DNA of 64,000 nt. Origin: Panax quinquefolius. Lineage: Eukaryota > Streptophyta > Magnoliopsida > Apiales > Araliaceae. Both the position numbers and the translations under genes were made by a program. The stretch is from the NCBI GenBank assembly GCA_020205615.1, contig CM035164.1:1453501-1517500 (forward strand), read 5' to 3'. The notes below the pieces were generated by a model. The model had not been told where the DNA came from and made no database searches. It worked only from the letters and a program-made list of their open reading frames with translations. Each line of letters starts with the position of its first letter. Position 1 is the stretch's first letter. This document shows positions 47,601-58,700 of the stretch, in pieces.

Positions 47601-49753
47601 TATGTCGCATGTGTTGTGCCATCATATCTTTGTAGAATAAGCGATAGGATATACCTGAGCTATAACCACTTGTGGGGTACCACAAGCATGTTCTCTTGAC
47701 ACCGAGGCATGACACCTTCCGTGACGGTGTGATCAGTCCACGGCGTCTCCGTTTTGTGTTCCGGTGGGAGTTAGTCATATAGTGATTTTGTTGTGGGAGG
47801 CGTATGAGTTAACCCTAGTTTTTTGTTACGTTATGTTCTGCAGATTAGAGATATTTGTGTCAAACACGCCTTCTGATTTTGCATGCATCTAGATTGCGCA
47901 GTCCGATGTGTGATTGTCTGTGTGACATTATTTGAATTGCTTGTGTGGCATTATTTGACTTACCTATGTGGCAAAGTATATTTTTGTTTTGCTCTGAGCT
48001 CAGTATGAAATAACATCCAACCCTTTTGATTCAGCCTATTATTTTGTTGTGTTAGTCTTGTTCGTTTCAGTTCAGTTCAATTAATTTAGTTATTTCAATT
48101 CAATTAATTCCGTGGGCATTTTGTTATTTGAATTCATTATTTTGTAATTTAGGATTTATTTGAAGAGAACTACATCTGACCATCTAGGTTTAATTGATTT
48201 TAGGTTTTGATTATTCTGCCAATTTTTGGAGAATTGTATTTAATTCGACATTGATGGATTATCAACTATTAAATATTTTGAAGTTATTAATGCTCTGTTT
48301 ACTTATTTTGAGCTTTGTTGTGCTTTGTACGTAACCTCCCTTTCATATTCGGGAAGGGGGTGTTACAGTGATCACCATGAAGCCATTAGTGTAAACTTGC
48401 ATTGTAATAGTAATAGCATGTTATCAATTTAATTTGAATTTTTATAATAACTAACAAGAATATATGTTATTATAGCTAGGGTTGTAGTGTGTGTTTTCCT
48501 TTCTCAGTTTTTAAGCCGCTTTCTAAGAGAGATTCACGTCTTTTATTTTTCGCACTTTGATATAGTGATATCTTATCTTCTACCTTTCGCCCATGGTTTT
48601 TCCTAATTTGATTTTTCACGTAAATCTTGTGTTATTGTCTTTATTTTCATCGTTGATTTTGTGTTAGTCATAGTTTGTTCTACCACAACTTAAGTTTATT
48701 TATTTATATTTATACTAGCACTCAGCCACCTTTTGTTCCCGCCCTTTTCAATATATTGTTTTCCCACCAGATTATTTTAATTCCAACTTCGTACATAAAA
48801 TTTGTCAAGATATTGATAAATAAAAGCATTTCATCTTTTCATTCAATCAATAACAAACCAGCCTGTCTAAAACAATCGGCACATTTCCTCCAATTATATT
48901 CAATACACCAATTAATTGATCATAATAATTTTGTTAATAATTATCGAAATATGTTAATAGATAGTTGATGATATTAAGATCAATCCTACAAAAAATTAAA
49001 ATCATAAAAAATATTTTCACCATTAAAAGTCAAAGAATTTTCATCAAAATTTTGATGAAAAGTTCACATGTTCATCAAATGGTGAAAAAGTGTCGGATTA
49101 CTTTCATTTTTGAAACAATTATGTTATTCAATCTAATAAATTAGTTGACCAGTATCGATTTCAATTATACTATTCACAATTATAAAAATGTGGTGTATTG
49201 AATGGAATTGAAGGGAATGTGTAATGAAGGGAATCCAAATCCAAAAAATTACATAATAACTCAAAGAGACAAGATACTAACAAAACGGATTCTGAGTGAT
49301 TAATTTTCATCAGCTACACTATCCATTGAGATAAATTATTTAACCATATCCACACCTGCTCGATACATTGAAATAAATTTCCCCACAAAGCACCAACTAG
49401 CTAATGTCATCACTTAATGCAAAACCCAGTCAAGCTTTCGCTTTAACAAGCCAAAAAAAAACCTCACTTCCACCAAATTCCTTGGGAGTACATAGAAACT
49501 ATTAGGTAATTGTTACACAATGATCAAAATCAATACAAGCTAACACATATGAGACAAATAAAAACTTACAGAGATAAGCAACTCTGGGATTGCTCGGTTC
49601 AACTTCATTGGCCACACGAAGAATTGGCGCAATCTCAACCAAAGACGATGGCACGACCTCACTGTCGAAAATGGATTCCCCCAAATTTCCCGCAGTCTGA
49701 GTTCGCATGATCCTCCTCGGATGAGGCTGATCAGACCCCCCTCTCGAAGACAT
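44681..49753 (-). CDS. callose synthase exons 1-2 (N-terminus; frameshift in exon 2)
   Basis: Exon 1 is 49570-49753, exon 2 is 44681-44782. The start ATG at 49753 has an A at -3 and opens the conserved [11 protein letters not shown] and [20 protein letters not shown] segments. The split codon TGT (Cys) joins [24 protein letters not shown]. After GRGV the family continues [13 protein letters not shown]. Here one extra base near 44717 shifts the frame, so the codons read [11 protein letters not shown] then TGA at 44687-44685. The conserved [12 protein letters not shown] remains readable one frame over, right up to the GT donor at 44680. These residues enter the Vta1-like N-terminal region. The separating intron is 4.9 kb and contains a probable solo LTR. 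Confidence 0.9.
45681..48367. mobile_element. probable Gypsy (Tekay/Del-like) solo LTR in intron 1
   Basis: 2687 bp beginning TGTAATAACCC and ending GAAGGGGGTGTTACA, the near-palindromic tips usual in Tekay/Del chromovirus LTRs. Flanks ATGAT (45676-45680) and GTGAT (48368-48372) match at 4 of 5 bases, so this is a likely aged target duplication. No internal domain lies next to it. The 3' half is repeated, diverged, at 5680-7175. Confidence 0.65.
48373..49569. other. intron 1, part next to exon 1
   Basis: AT-rich intron. A short inverted repeat, TTTTCATCAAAATTTTGATG, lies at about 49029-49048. No gene. Confidence 0.4.
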
Positions 49754-50219
49754 TTTCGTAACAACTCCAGAGAAGCCCTAATCACAAAGTGCATTCCAAC
49801 ATTACCAATCACTCCCAACAAACACACGGAAAAAAAAAAGGAAAAGAAAAGAAAAGGGACTGTGGAATAATAAAACAATGGGGGTGAAACCTTATCCACA
49901 CTTTTCATTACTTAAAAAAACACCATTACCAACTTACATTACATTTACAACACCAATTACTACAAGCTAAAACAAGAAACACATATATACCTATATAGAC
50001 CTGTAGATATAGACATCCATATATAAATGTATGCATTAGAGAGAGAAATTAGTGAAGTACCAGCTAATGGAAGAAGAAGCTAAGCTTGAAAATCTAACGT
50101 CTATCTATCTGCAAATAAAGAACATATCAGGTTAAAGACTAATGTGATGATGTAAATGTGAAGGGAAAAAGATAAAGATTGAGAATTTGTGCACACTGTG
50201 GATGTGGAGCTTAATTACC
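49754..50219 (-). other. callose synthase 5' UTR with two inferred introns
   Basis: Upstream of the ATG an acceptor TTAG lies before 49777. A UTR exon fits 50061-50108, between acceptor TTTGCAG and donor GTACTT. A further exon ends at 50219 before GTAATT. These borders are inferred from splice motifs only. Confidence 0.45.
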
Positions 50220-50411
50220 TCATATGGATAAATTAAACCCTAGGAGAGAGAAAAAGGTACAACTTTTAGTGAGAGAAAGTGAATGTGGGAGGGTGTGTGG
50301 TGCTGCAACTTTAAGCTACGTAGCAGCGAAGGAAGCAGAAGAGAACGTGGAGACTTGGATTTTACTGTTAAGCGGTGAGTGGGGTCTGGGGGCTGATATT
50401 CCGTTGGTTTG

Positions 50412-50422
50412 GTTATAAATAA
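50412..50422 (-). promoter_or_regulatory. candidate TATA box for callose synthase
   Basis: The minus strand reads TTATTTATAACC here, about 190 nt upstream of the first inferred UTR donor. The position is plausible for a core promoter; there is no transcript evidence. Confidence 0.35.
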
Positions 50423-50429
50423 GGTCTTA

Positions 50430-53400
50430 TGTTTGCTATAACTACTGGAATGCCACTATTTTTTGCTCTTTTTACAAATGTGTCTATAGTTGTGAAAAAA
50501 TAATTTTGTATTTTTATATTTTTATATTTTATATTTTCTTGTTATTGCTTAAAGAATGAGACAGGTTTTTAAGTTTGAGACCTGATATTTCATGGTAAAA
50601 ATGATTTTTACGTAAAAAATAAGTGACATACATGAATGATGCGAAAGTATGACTCATATAAAAATATCAACTTCTTTTTAAATTTAAATGTGAATGTTAT
50701 TATTAAATATGTAGCCGGCGATAGGCGCTTTATTGAATTTTTTTTCAATTTAAATGGGCAAGTTTTAATTGAAGAATTACATTAGTGTTCTTTAAGTAGC
50801 TTGATGACAAAATTATTTGAGATTGTACTATTTTCATAAGAATTTACGATAGTTTATAATATTCATCATTATATTGATTAAGATTAAGATAATTTATATC
50901 AATTTTGAATTTTAAAATATCTTAAATTAATTTTAAAAAGTCAACAATGATCAAATAATATGAAACGGATGGAGTAGGTGTTAGGTAGTATTCAATTAGT
51001 ATGTATGATGATGTGAATTATTAGGTAAAATGTTGATTTCTCCCTCACCCCCCCCACCCCCACCCCACCAAAAAAAATTAATTACCAAGTTTCTATTTTT
51101 GACTAGGTTTCAAAAATAAAATAGAATTAAAAATTAATTTTTTTAAAATTATTAATAAAAACATTTTTTTCTTTTTTTGTTTTCTCAAAATTTGTATGTA
51201 TATATATTACTAAATATGTTTAACAGTATAACTTGTTAATACTTCAAGTATAAGACATATCATTTTTATTGGCAAGAATATTATTTTACTTGTATTTTTC
51301 TCTTTTTGTTACACAACAAATGGAAGTGGTTAGCATAAAATTTATTTTGGGGTAAGTTAATTAATCGATTTATTAGAGTGTTGATACATAATGAGACTCT
51401 ACATGTGTGTCGAAGATTTTATCGATCAATTAACTAACTTACCAAAAAATAAAGTTGATGTTAACCGGATCCAAAATAAATATATATTACCTACTTTTAA
51501 AAAAATAAAAAACATGAAGTAGGTCATTATGAAAGTGTAAATCTATACAATATCATGGGCATTTTGGGATGTTCAGTTCAAAATTTCAAATAGAACAGAT
51601 TCGTTCAGATACCTTCTGTTTTTCCAAATTTACCCTCTAAGAAACTGTTTATTCTCTGTACCTTTAAACGTCTTTTAATTCGAATGGATGACAATTCGGT
51701 CATTTTCGGTGCACGCTAGCCGAGGTTTTTGATGTAACTCCAGCCGGGGCCCACATAATTAATACGAGAAATAAAACAACGTTAGTTAAATTACAATCTC
51801 CTTGTTAACGCTGTAAAATGAGTAAAAGTTAGAGAACTTAATATTTCCGATTAAAAATTCGATTCGAATTTCCATTTAAAATATAAATAAGTCAAATATA
51901 AGCAAATTTTAAAATTCAATAAATTACTTTCGACCTTTTCAAATTATAATTTTTATTAATACTTTGGATCATATTCGTTCGAAAAGTTCAACCTGCTTTA
52001 CCGATTCGAAATCGTCTTTCGACTTCTAGAAATAAATAAGCGCTCAATCAAACCTTATTTTATACTCAATAAATTTTGTGAATCAAATTTGAGCAACGAC
52101 TCGGTTCGTTTATCCCCTTACTCCTAGTATTATCGGATGAGAAAAAAAAAATTAAGAAACAAAAAAGAGAGAGGCAAGTGTCGGTTTGATTTGTCCAAAG
52201 TCTACTTTCTTTCACTTTACCAAGTGGGGTCCTACTCTTTTTCTTGAGAGCGATCAAGATAAGTTAATTTTATTATCAATATACCAGTATCGATACGCAT
52301 ACAATAAAAAATGATTTATCTGTGTGTTATTATTGTATTGATCAATTGACCAATTTATTTATTATAATATAAACTTCATAATAACTCAATCCCTTTTTCT
52401 CTCACATGCTTTTGTACAAAGAGTTAATTGTTCAATGTTCTCAATTATTACCTAAAGAAATAGTATTCCAAATTATTTGATAACAAAAAAATGAACATTG
52501 AATATAATAAGTGTGGAAGTTATTATATTCAATGTTACCAATACATGGCTGAAATCATACGACTTATATGCATTAACATTAATATTTGCATCTATCGCCT
52601 CCAATTATGGCTATAATCGGTTCGGTTCGGTTCGGTTCGGTATGATTAAATTTGATTCGAGCTAGTTAATGAACCGAATTCGAATGAGACCTTTTGCCCG
52701 TTTAATTAAACCGATCGAGTTTGAATAGTGTAGTTTTCGACTTGAACACAACTCGTTTAACAATTATTTAGCTACTTTTTTATTTTATTTATACAAATTA
52801 TACAAGAATAAGCATAATTAAAGTTAAGTGTAGATGATTTGATTTGAATTTATATTTGTTTCAAAAAATAAATTAATCCAACTGTTCACAAAAATTGTAC
52901 TCCAATAGTATAACTCGTATATTGTTTACCGATGAAAATATATAAAACATTGAGTTGCATGTTCCGCTCCTTATTTTATTTCCTTTTTTACACAAATTTT
53001 TATATATAATTAGTGCTCATACCACTTCACAATATATATGTAATTTACATGCAAGTACTTAATAATAAGACCCATAAATGGGAAGTGGTGAAAATGATAA
53101 AAGGACGTGGAAAAATGTGTAAGTGGTGAAAATGATATGATCCAGCCTAGTTTTCTGTTGAATCAAATAATAAATAATAAAAAATTAACAAAAATATATT
53201 ATAATTTACAAAATTTATATATTTAAATTATATATGTATCTTTAAAAAAGTACCTTCAAAGAAAGACACTAGTCTAGCTGATGGATAATTTATGAAAAAA
53301 ATGTTGCTTACGTTGTGTTATGAACTGAGAGGGTCAAACAATTTTTTCTTCTTTTTGTGCCTAATAGTCTATTTTGAATCTCCATATTTATTTATTGATT

Positions 53401-54440
53401 TATATTATATTATATTTTATAATTATTTTTTTATTTTTTTATACACATATATACATAATTTTTTTTAAAAATTGGGCCCTCATCAGCTTTGGGCCCTGGG
53501 CTATAGCCCTTGTAGACCTGACCCTAGCTATTTTTTTTGTTAAAGTTAAATAAAAAAAATTGAATTAATCATAATAATGTTTATAAATTTCAATAAATAT
53601 TCATAATCCAAACTAAAAAAAGGAATTTAAAATAAAAAATATTTTGATACAATTTAAAATTTTATTTCAGTTACTTGTCATAGTTCAATTTGAATAATAT
53701 TAATGCTCAAAGCCTCAAACTAAATTTATTTTCTATATTCAAATAAAATCATATACAAAAGAAAAATTGGTGTCGTCATAATAAGAAAGTATAAATATTG
53801 TCAAAGGAAACTGATATTTTTACACGAGTCTTTTTCACATGAGACTACTAACCATTAATATAAGAAGAATCGTGCAGAATTAATAAATTTTTTTATGTGA
53901 AAATATCTGTTCCCATTGTTAAATCATTCTATCACTTTTCATGTGAAATGAAAATTGAAAGAGCGCAGTGATTTTTAATTTTGAAAAAAAGGGTGTCATG
54001 AATATTCATTCTATTAAATTTAGATGGGTCCATTTTTGCCAAAATACATAATCAAATATGTTAATTTATCACATTAATATAGGGTTTGTTCCTCTGTGGG
54101 TGTTTGGATATTCAAATATTGTGTTTATAAATTAAATAAATTATTGTTAAAATAAAATATTAGATCTTCAAATAATGTGTTTATAAATTAAATAAATTAT
54201 TGATATTATTAAACGAACAAAATTTTTAAATAGGTTTGAACTTCCAACTAAACAAACATAACCAAATATATTACTCCCAGATTACTGTGCGACCCGAACC
54301 AAATAGCGGCATTTTCATTTTGATATGCCAATACCCGGGTCACACAGATCCGAATAGGCCCAGGGTCATTTTGCCATGAAAATACCCGAACTACAAGAAC
54401 TATCTCCAGATGAAAGAGGAAAGACGGCAATTGCAAAGGT
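50430..54440. other. intergenic region between divergent genes
   Basis: About 4 kb of AT-rich sequence without a credible ORF. It holds a C-rich tract at 51044-51068, a (TTCGG)n run at 52618-52639, a GGGCCCTGGGCTATAGCCC block at 53490-53508 that looks like a transposon remnant, and a tandem repeat of about 68 bp (TGTTTATAAATTAAATAAAT) at 54121-54205. Promoters of both genes must lie at its ends. Confidence 0.5.
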
Positions 54441-54449
54441 TTAAACAAA

Positions 54450-55720
54450 GAATAAATCCCTCTCTCTCTCTCTCGCCTGCAGTCTGCAAATTAGCTTCTC
54501 TCTTTGTCCTCTTTTATTTGTCTCCCTTCTTCCTCTTCCTCTTTGCCTTGTTACCTATTCCAGTCTCTATCCTTTCATCCGGTTATTAATTTAAACAAAA
54601 TAATTATTCCTACAAGTGACAAGGCCACAACAACAACAATGTCATTTATTTACTCACAATCTGAATCAGTCTCTTTCTTTTTAGCTCTAATATTCGTTTC
54701 CCATCTAAATCTGCTTGTTTTTTCAATACTATTATTGGAATACATAGAAACCCATCTCAGTTTTCTGGTCCATTGTCCAAAACAAGTTGTTGTTTCTTTT
54801 TGTGCTTGGTTCAGGTGCATGAAGATTTTATGAGAGTGAAGCTGAAAGGTATTTTTTGCTCCTTTTATTTCTTCTGGGTTGTTTATGGGGTTGTGGGTAA
54901 TGGGTATTGGTGGATAAATTTAGGGAATTTGGAATTTAGTATCAAAGTTTTTTTGACTGCCTAAGTTTAAGGTTTTTCCCCCCTCCATATATTGTATGAT
55001 ATTGTGAATTGGGGTTCAAGGTAAATATATCTTCTTTGAGCATACATGTAAAAAATTGAAGAAATCTCATATATGATATTTTTCATATATATATTATCTG
55101 TTGGTGAGTTTGAGATAGCTATTGGCTCAAATTTCTTCAACTTAGCAATTGTAGAATTCTATTAATTTTGTTATTTTTTAATATCTATTATGTTTTGGGT
55201 TTGAAAACAGCTACACCAATTGTGTTTGTTTTGCATTATACTTGTGCTTCATCTATACTTTTTTCTATAATTTCTTATTGTTAAGTATTAATTCTAGCTA
55301 TTTTCTGAATTGAGATCAAGCATTTTAAGCTTTATAATGTATAGGATTGTAATATTACAGAGGCTTCTACTAGCTAGTAGGTCAAAAGTTATTTCACTTC
55401 AGATTATAGGTTCCGGGTGGAATTTTAATTAGTGTCGCATTGATCATATGATAGACCTCAAAGATTGGATAAATAACTTTTTGAAAGTGTATTAGTGCTT
55501 AAAGACTTTGAATATTGTCCATCTATTTGTTTTTCTTATGAATTTATGGAAAAGTAGTTTTTGAACTGAAAGAATAGGTAGCGTAGAATCAGCTATATGA
55601 CGAATATCTTGTATCTTTGAATTGTAGAATCATATCTGATATCTAATGTCTTGTGTTTAAAGAACAGCTTTATGCATTGCAACAGGATCTGGTGCCAAAA
55701 GTTTTTTGAAGTAAACCTGA
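54450..55720 (+). other. LIN gene 5' UTR with one intron and a CT-rich start
   Basis: A (CT)n run at 54460-54476 near the likely transcription start resembles a plant Y-patch or CT-rich 5' UTR. An intron is inferred from the donor after 54848 (GCTGAAAG|GTATTTT) to the acceptor before 55686 (GCAACAG). The in-frame TGA at 55718-55720 directly before the ATG fixes the 5' limit of the coding region. Confidence 0.5.
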
Positions 55721-58700
55721 ATGGCAATGTCATTGGAGGATCTTCTTGCCAAGGAAGGTTTTAAAAGTAGGAGACCAAAGGCAATTGCTAGAGCTTCCAT
55801 TTCATCAGAACCGGATGCTAGGCCAGTTTATCCATTGCGTGATCAAAATAAATCTGGTCCTTCAACTGGTGTCAGAAGAACAAATAGGACAAAATCTGAT
55901 GTACCTCGGTACCAAATGCAAACAAGTGATAGAAGTAAGGGTACGATACCTAAAGATAATCTTGTTAGAAGGGAGATGCCAGATGAGAGATCTAAGAAGG
56001 AAACTAGGATGAAACTTGATAGGAGTTCTCTAGATTTTTGGGATGGCAAGAGAGTTGGCATTAGGTCCTCAAAAGATTTGCCAGATAATGAGATAGTTGA
56101 TGCTGAAGAAGATCATTACGGAGTTGAAGATGACGAGAGATATAAAGATATATATTCAAATGATGTGTTTAGTCCTTCAAGAAGCACGGGTAAGCTTTCA
56201 AAAGGAACTGGAGAAAGGGTGGCAATCAGAAATATGTCAGGGAAGAATATGCAGGTAGATAAAAGGTACAGTAACAATTCTAACAAAAGTCTGCTTGGAC
56301 GAATGAGCTCTACACTTAATAATCGGAAAAGCATGAAACAACCTGAGGCTTCCAACAACAGATCAAATGAAATCTCAGAGAACAACAAAAGCTTGGATGA
56401 AAGTAAAAACCGCAGGCAAGCAGAGATTGAACAGGCTCTTGCTGAACCAGCTCTCGATGAAGTTGCTGTCCAAGCCATGATATCTATCTTGACTGGGTAT
56501 ATAAAACGTTTTCTTAAAGACGAGGACTTTAGAACATCACTTTGTCACAGTTGTTTCGCGTCCCTTAATTTTGTTGGGTTGGAAGAAGGCTTCAATACTG
56601 AAAGTAAAGTCATTGACAATCTTGAACAGGCCATCGAAACAGTTGAAAGAGCTGCTGAAGATTCTGCAAGTGCAAAGGAGCTGAAAAAGGCTTCTTTGCA
56701 GCTTAGTGTTATTACGGGTCTAAACTCAAATGATTTAAAAGATGGGTTCACATCTGGGATTCCCAATTCTAAATTGTCAGCTTGTGCTCATCTCTATCTC
56801 TGTGTGATTTATAAGCTACAGAAGAAAGACAGAATTGCAGCGAAGCATCTTCTACAAGTGTTTTGTGATTCGCCATTCCCAGCTCGAACAACTTTACTGC
56901 CGGAATTGTGGGATGATATATTTCTTCCGCATCTTTCACATTTGAAGGCGTGGTACAATCAGGAAGCTGATTCTCTAGCAAATGCACTGAGCAAGGGAAG
57001 GAAATTAAAGCTTCTTGAGAAAGTGTACAATGAAATTATGGACTCTGGTACTTACCAGTTTGCAGCGTATTACAAGGACTGGCTCACGGAGGGGGTTGAA
57101 GCTCCTTCCATTCCTTCCATTCATATTCCTTCCATATCAGTTCAGGGAGTTAAGCAGGGAGGTTTAAACAGCCACTCTCCAGAATCGGGTAGTCCTCTTA
57201 TTCCTTTCTCACCTCAGCCAATGGTCAGCAAATTATCGTATGATTCAGTATTTGATGGTTCAGTCAAGTCAGGAGCAGATCAAGTGGAAGACTTCGAAGA
57301 AGCAGATAACTATGATATTAGTAGAAGAAGCTTTGATGGTTCTGCAAATGAAGATAAAGAAACATTAACCTATTCTTCTGATGCAGTTGATATTAAGGAT
57401 CTGGATATTCAAAAAGATGTAGTACCCCATCTGGTAAGTGTTTTTGTCTCTGACTTGGAACTCTGAATGCTTGCGAGGGGAAATTGTGTAACAATTTATC
57501 AATTAGTTGAACAAATTTGAATTCTTTTCTTAGATAGTGCAAAATGCTATTTATGTATGTGACCATTGAGCTATTTATTTGCATTATCAGAACTTTGCTG
57601 ATATTCATTATGCAGTGAAGGTAAGGGTCATTAGTTTTCCCATCAGTCCTACACAAATTGAGTTTTGTTCAATTTTCCTATAGAGAGCTATGGTGTTCTA
57701 TTTAGGTTCAGTGTCCCTATATTCTGTCAGGATATTTCTTCTGCAATGCCTTTGGCATGAAATTGTTCTACTTTCCGGTGGTATATTAAGTACAATAAAT
57801 GATTATCCTAAGATGCCTGAAGGGTTTATGCTTGATGCATTTCTAGAACCAAGGCTTCTAGACTTGCCTTTAGGTTTATCCTATACTAGATGACTTATAC
57901 GTGTTCTTGACTTCGTGCTCGTGTACTGTATTGCACTTCTTTAAACAACACGTATTTGGTAATAAATTGTATTTTTTCAAACAAGCTAGTTGTTGTAAAT
58001 TTTTTATTAACCCAAAGTACTTTATTCAAGGCTTCAAGCAAACATTACTTTGTAAGTAGTTGTAGTTAAAGCAATTGGCAATTAACATAGTAGTAGACCC
58101 TTGATTTTGATTGTAGGTCTTGGGTTCAAGTCTTCTTGTTTGCATTTGGTTCCCAAATTATGCACTTTCTTTGGTTTGTGCATTATGATTCACCATGAGT
58201 TGTCTGTCCATGTGCTAGTGTGGGTCACACGTGAGGGAGTGTATTAGACAAGTTATAAGTTGTTGTGTCTGTTGTCTAATAGCTTAAGCTTTTAAAGCAA
58301 TTAGTAACTTCACAATTATGTAGTTTAGACAAACAAGTAAACAACCATTTATGGGTTGTTATAGAAGAACTATTTAACTTGAACAAATATGCCTGTGAAA
58401 GTAGTTGTGTTTAAAAAAGTGAGTCTTAAGGTCATATGGTGTTATTTGCTTCATCAATTAAAAAAATTCTTAATATAGTTGATTAGAGGTTTCATGTGTC
58501 TGCTAATTAGGAATTCACCCTTTATCTACTAATATAATACTCCCTCCGCCCCAAAATAATCATCCTAATTGTATTTGACAAGCTGATTAAGAAATAAAAT
58601 TCTTTCCCAAATTGTCCTTTATACATTTAAAATTATCATTAATGTGAGTAGTTTCAATTTATTCTATTTCAACTTTTGAAGACTATGAAGATCACAAACA

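Larger units (their letters stand above)
2365..49777 (-). pseudogene. callose synthase (CALS3-like, GSL family), full length but frame-broken
   Basis: Plasma-membrane 1,3-beta-glucan synthase making callose from UDP-glucose at plasmodesmata, cell plates and related walls (family knowledge). All 42 coding exons of the CALS1/2/3 clade are found in order with canonical borders, implying about 1947 residues from MSSRGGSDQ to ...RKDRASRNKE-stop. Expected layout: Vta1-like N-terminal region (about 40-190), FKS1-type domain (about 310-430), first membrane cluster (about 470-740), large cytosolic loop, and a glucan-synthase domain with the C-terminal membrane cluster. Four exons have lengths incompatible with the frame: exon 2 (102 nt, 101 needed), 21 (136, 138 needed), 24 (168, 161 needed) and 39 (797, 798 needed). 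As read, translation stops after about 93 residues. It is either a recent pseudogene or carries sequence errors; the +7 change favours real damage. The assignment to CALS3 rather than CALS1/2 rests on overall similarity only. Confidence 0.85.

Noticed and set aside
47377..47778. 133-codon minus-strand frame
   Set aside because: Lies wholly within the Gypsy-type LTR, with no domain similarity.
54504..54964. Short frames in the LIN 5' region
   Set aside because: They lie in the CT-rich 5' UTR and its intron, upstream of the in-frame stop at 55718-55720.
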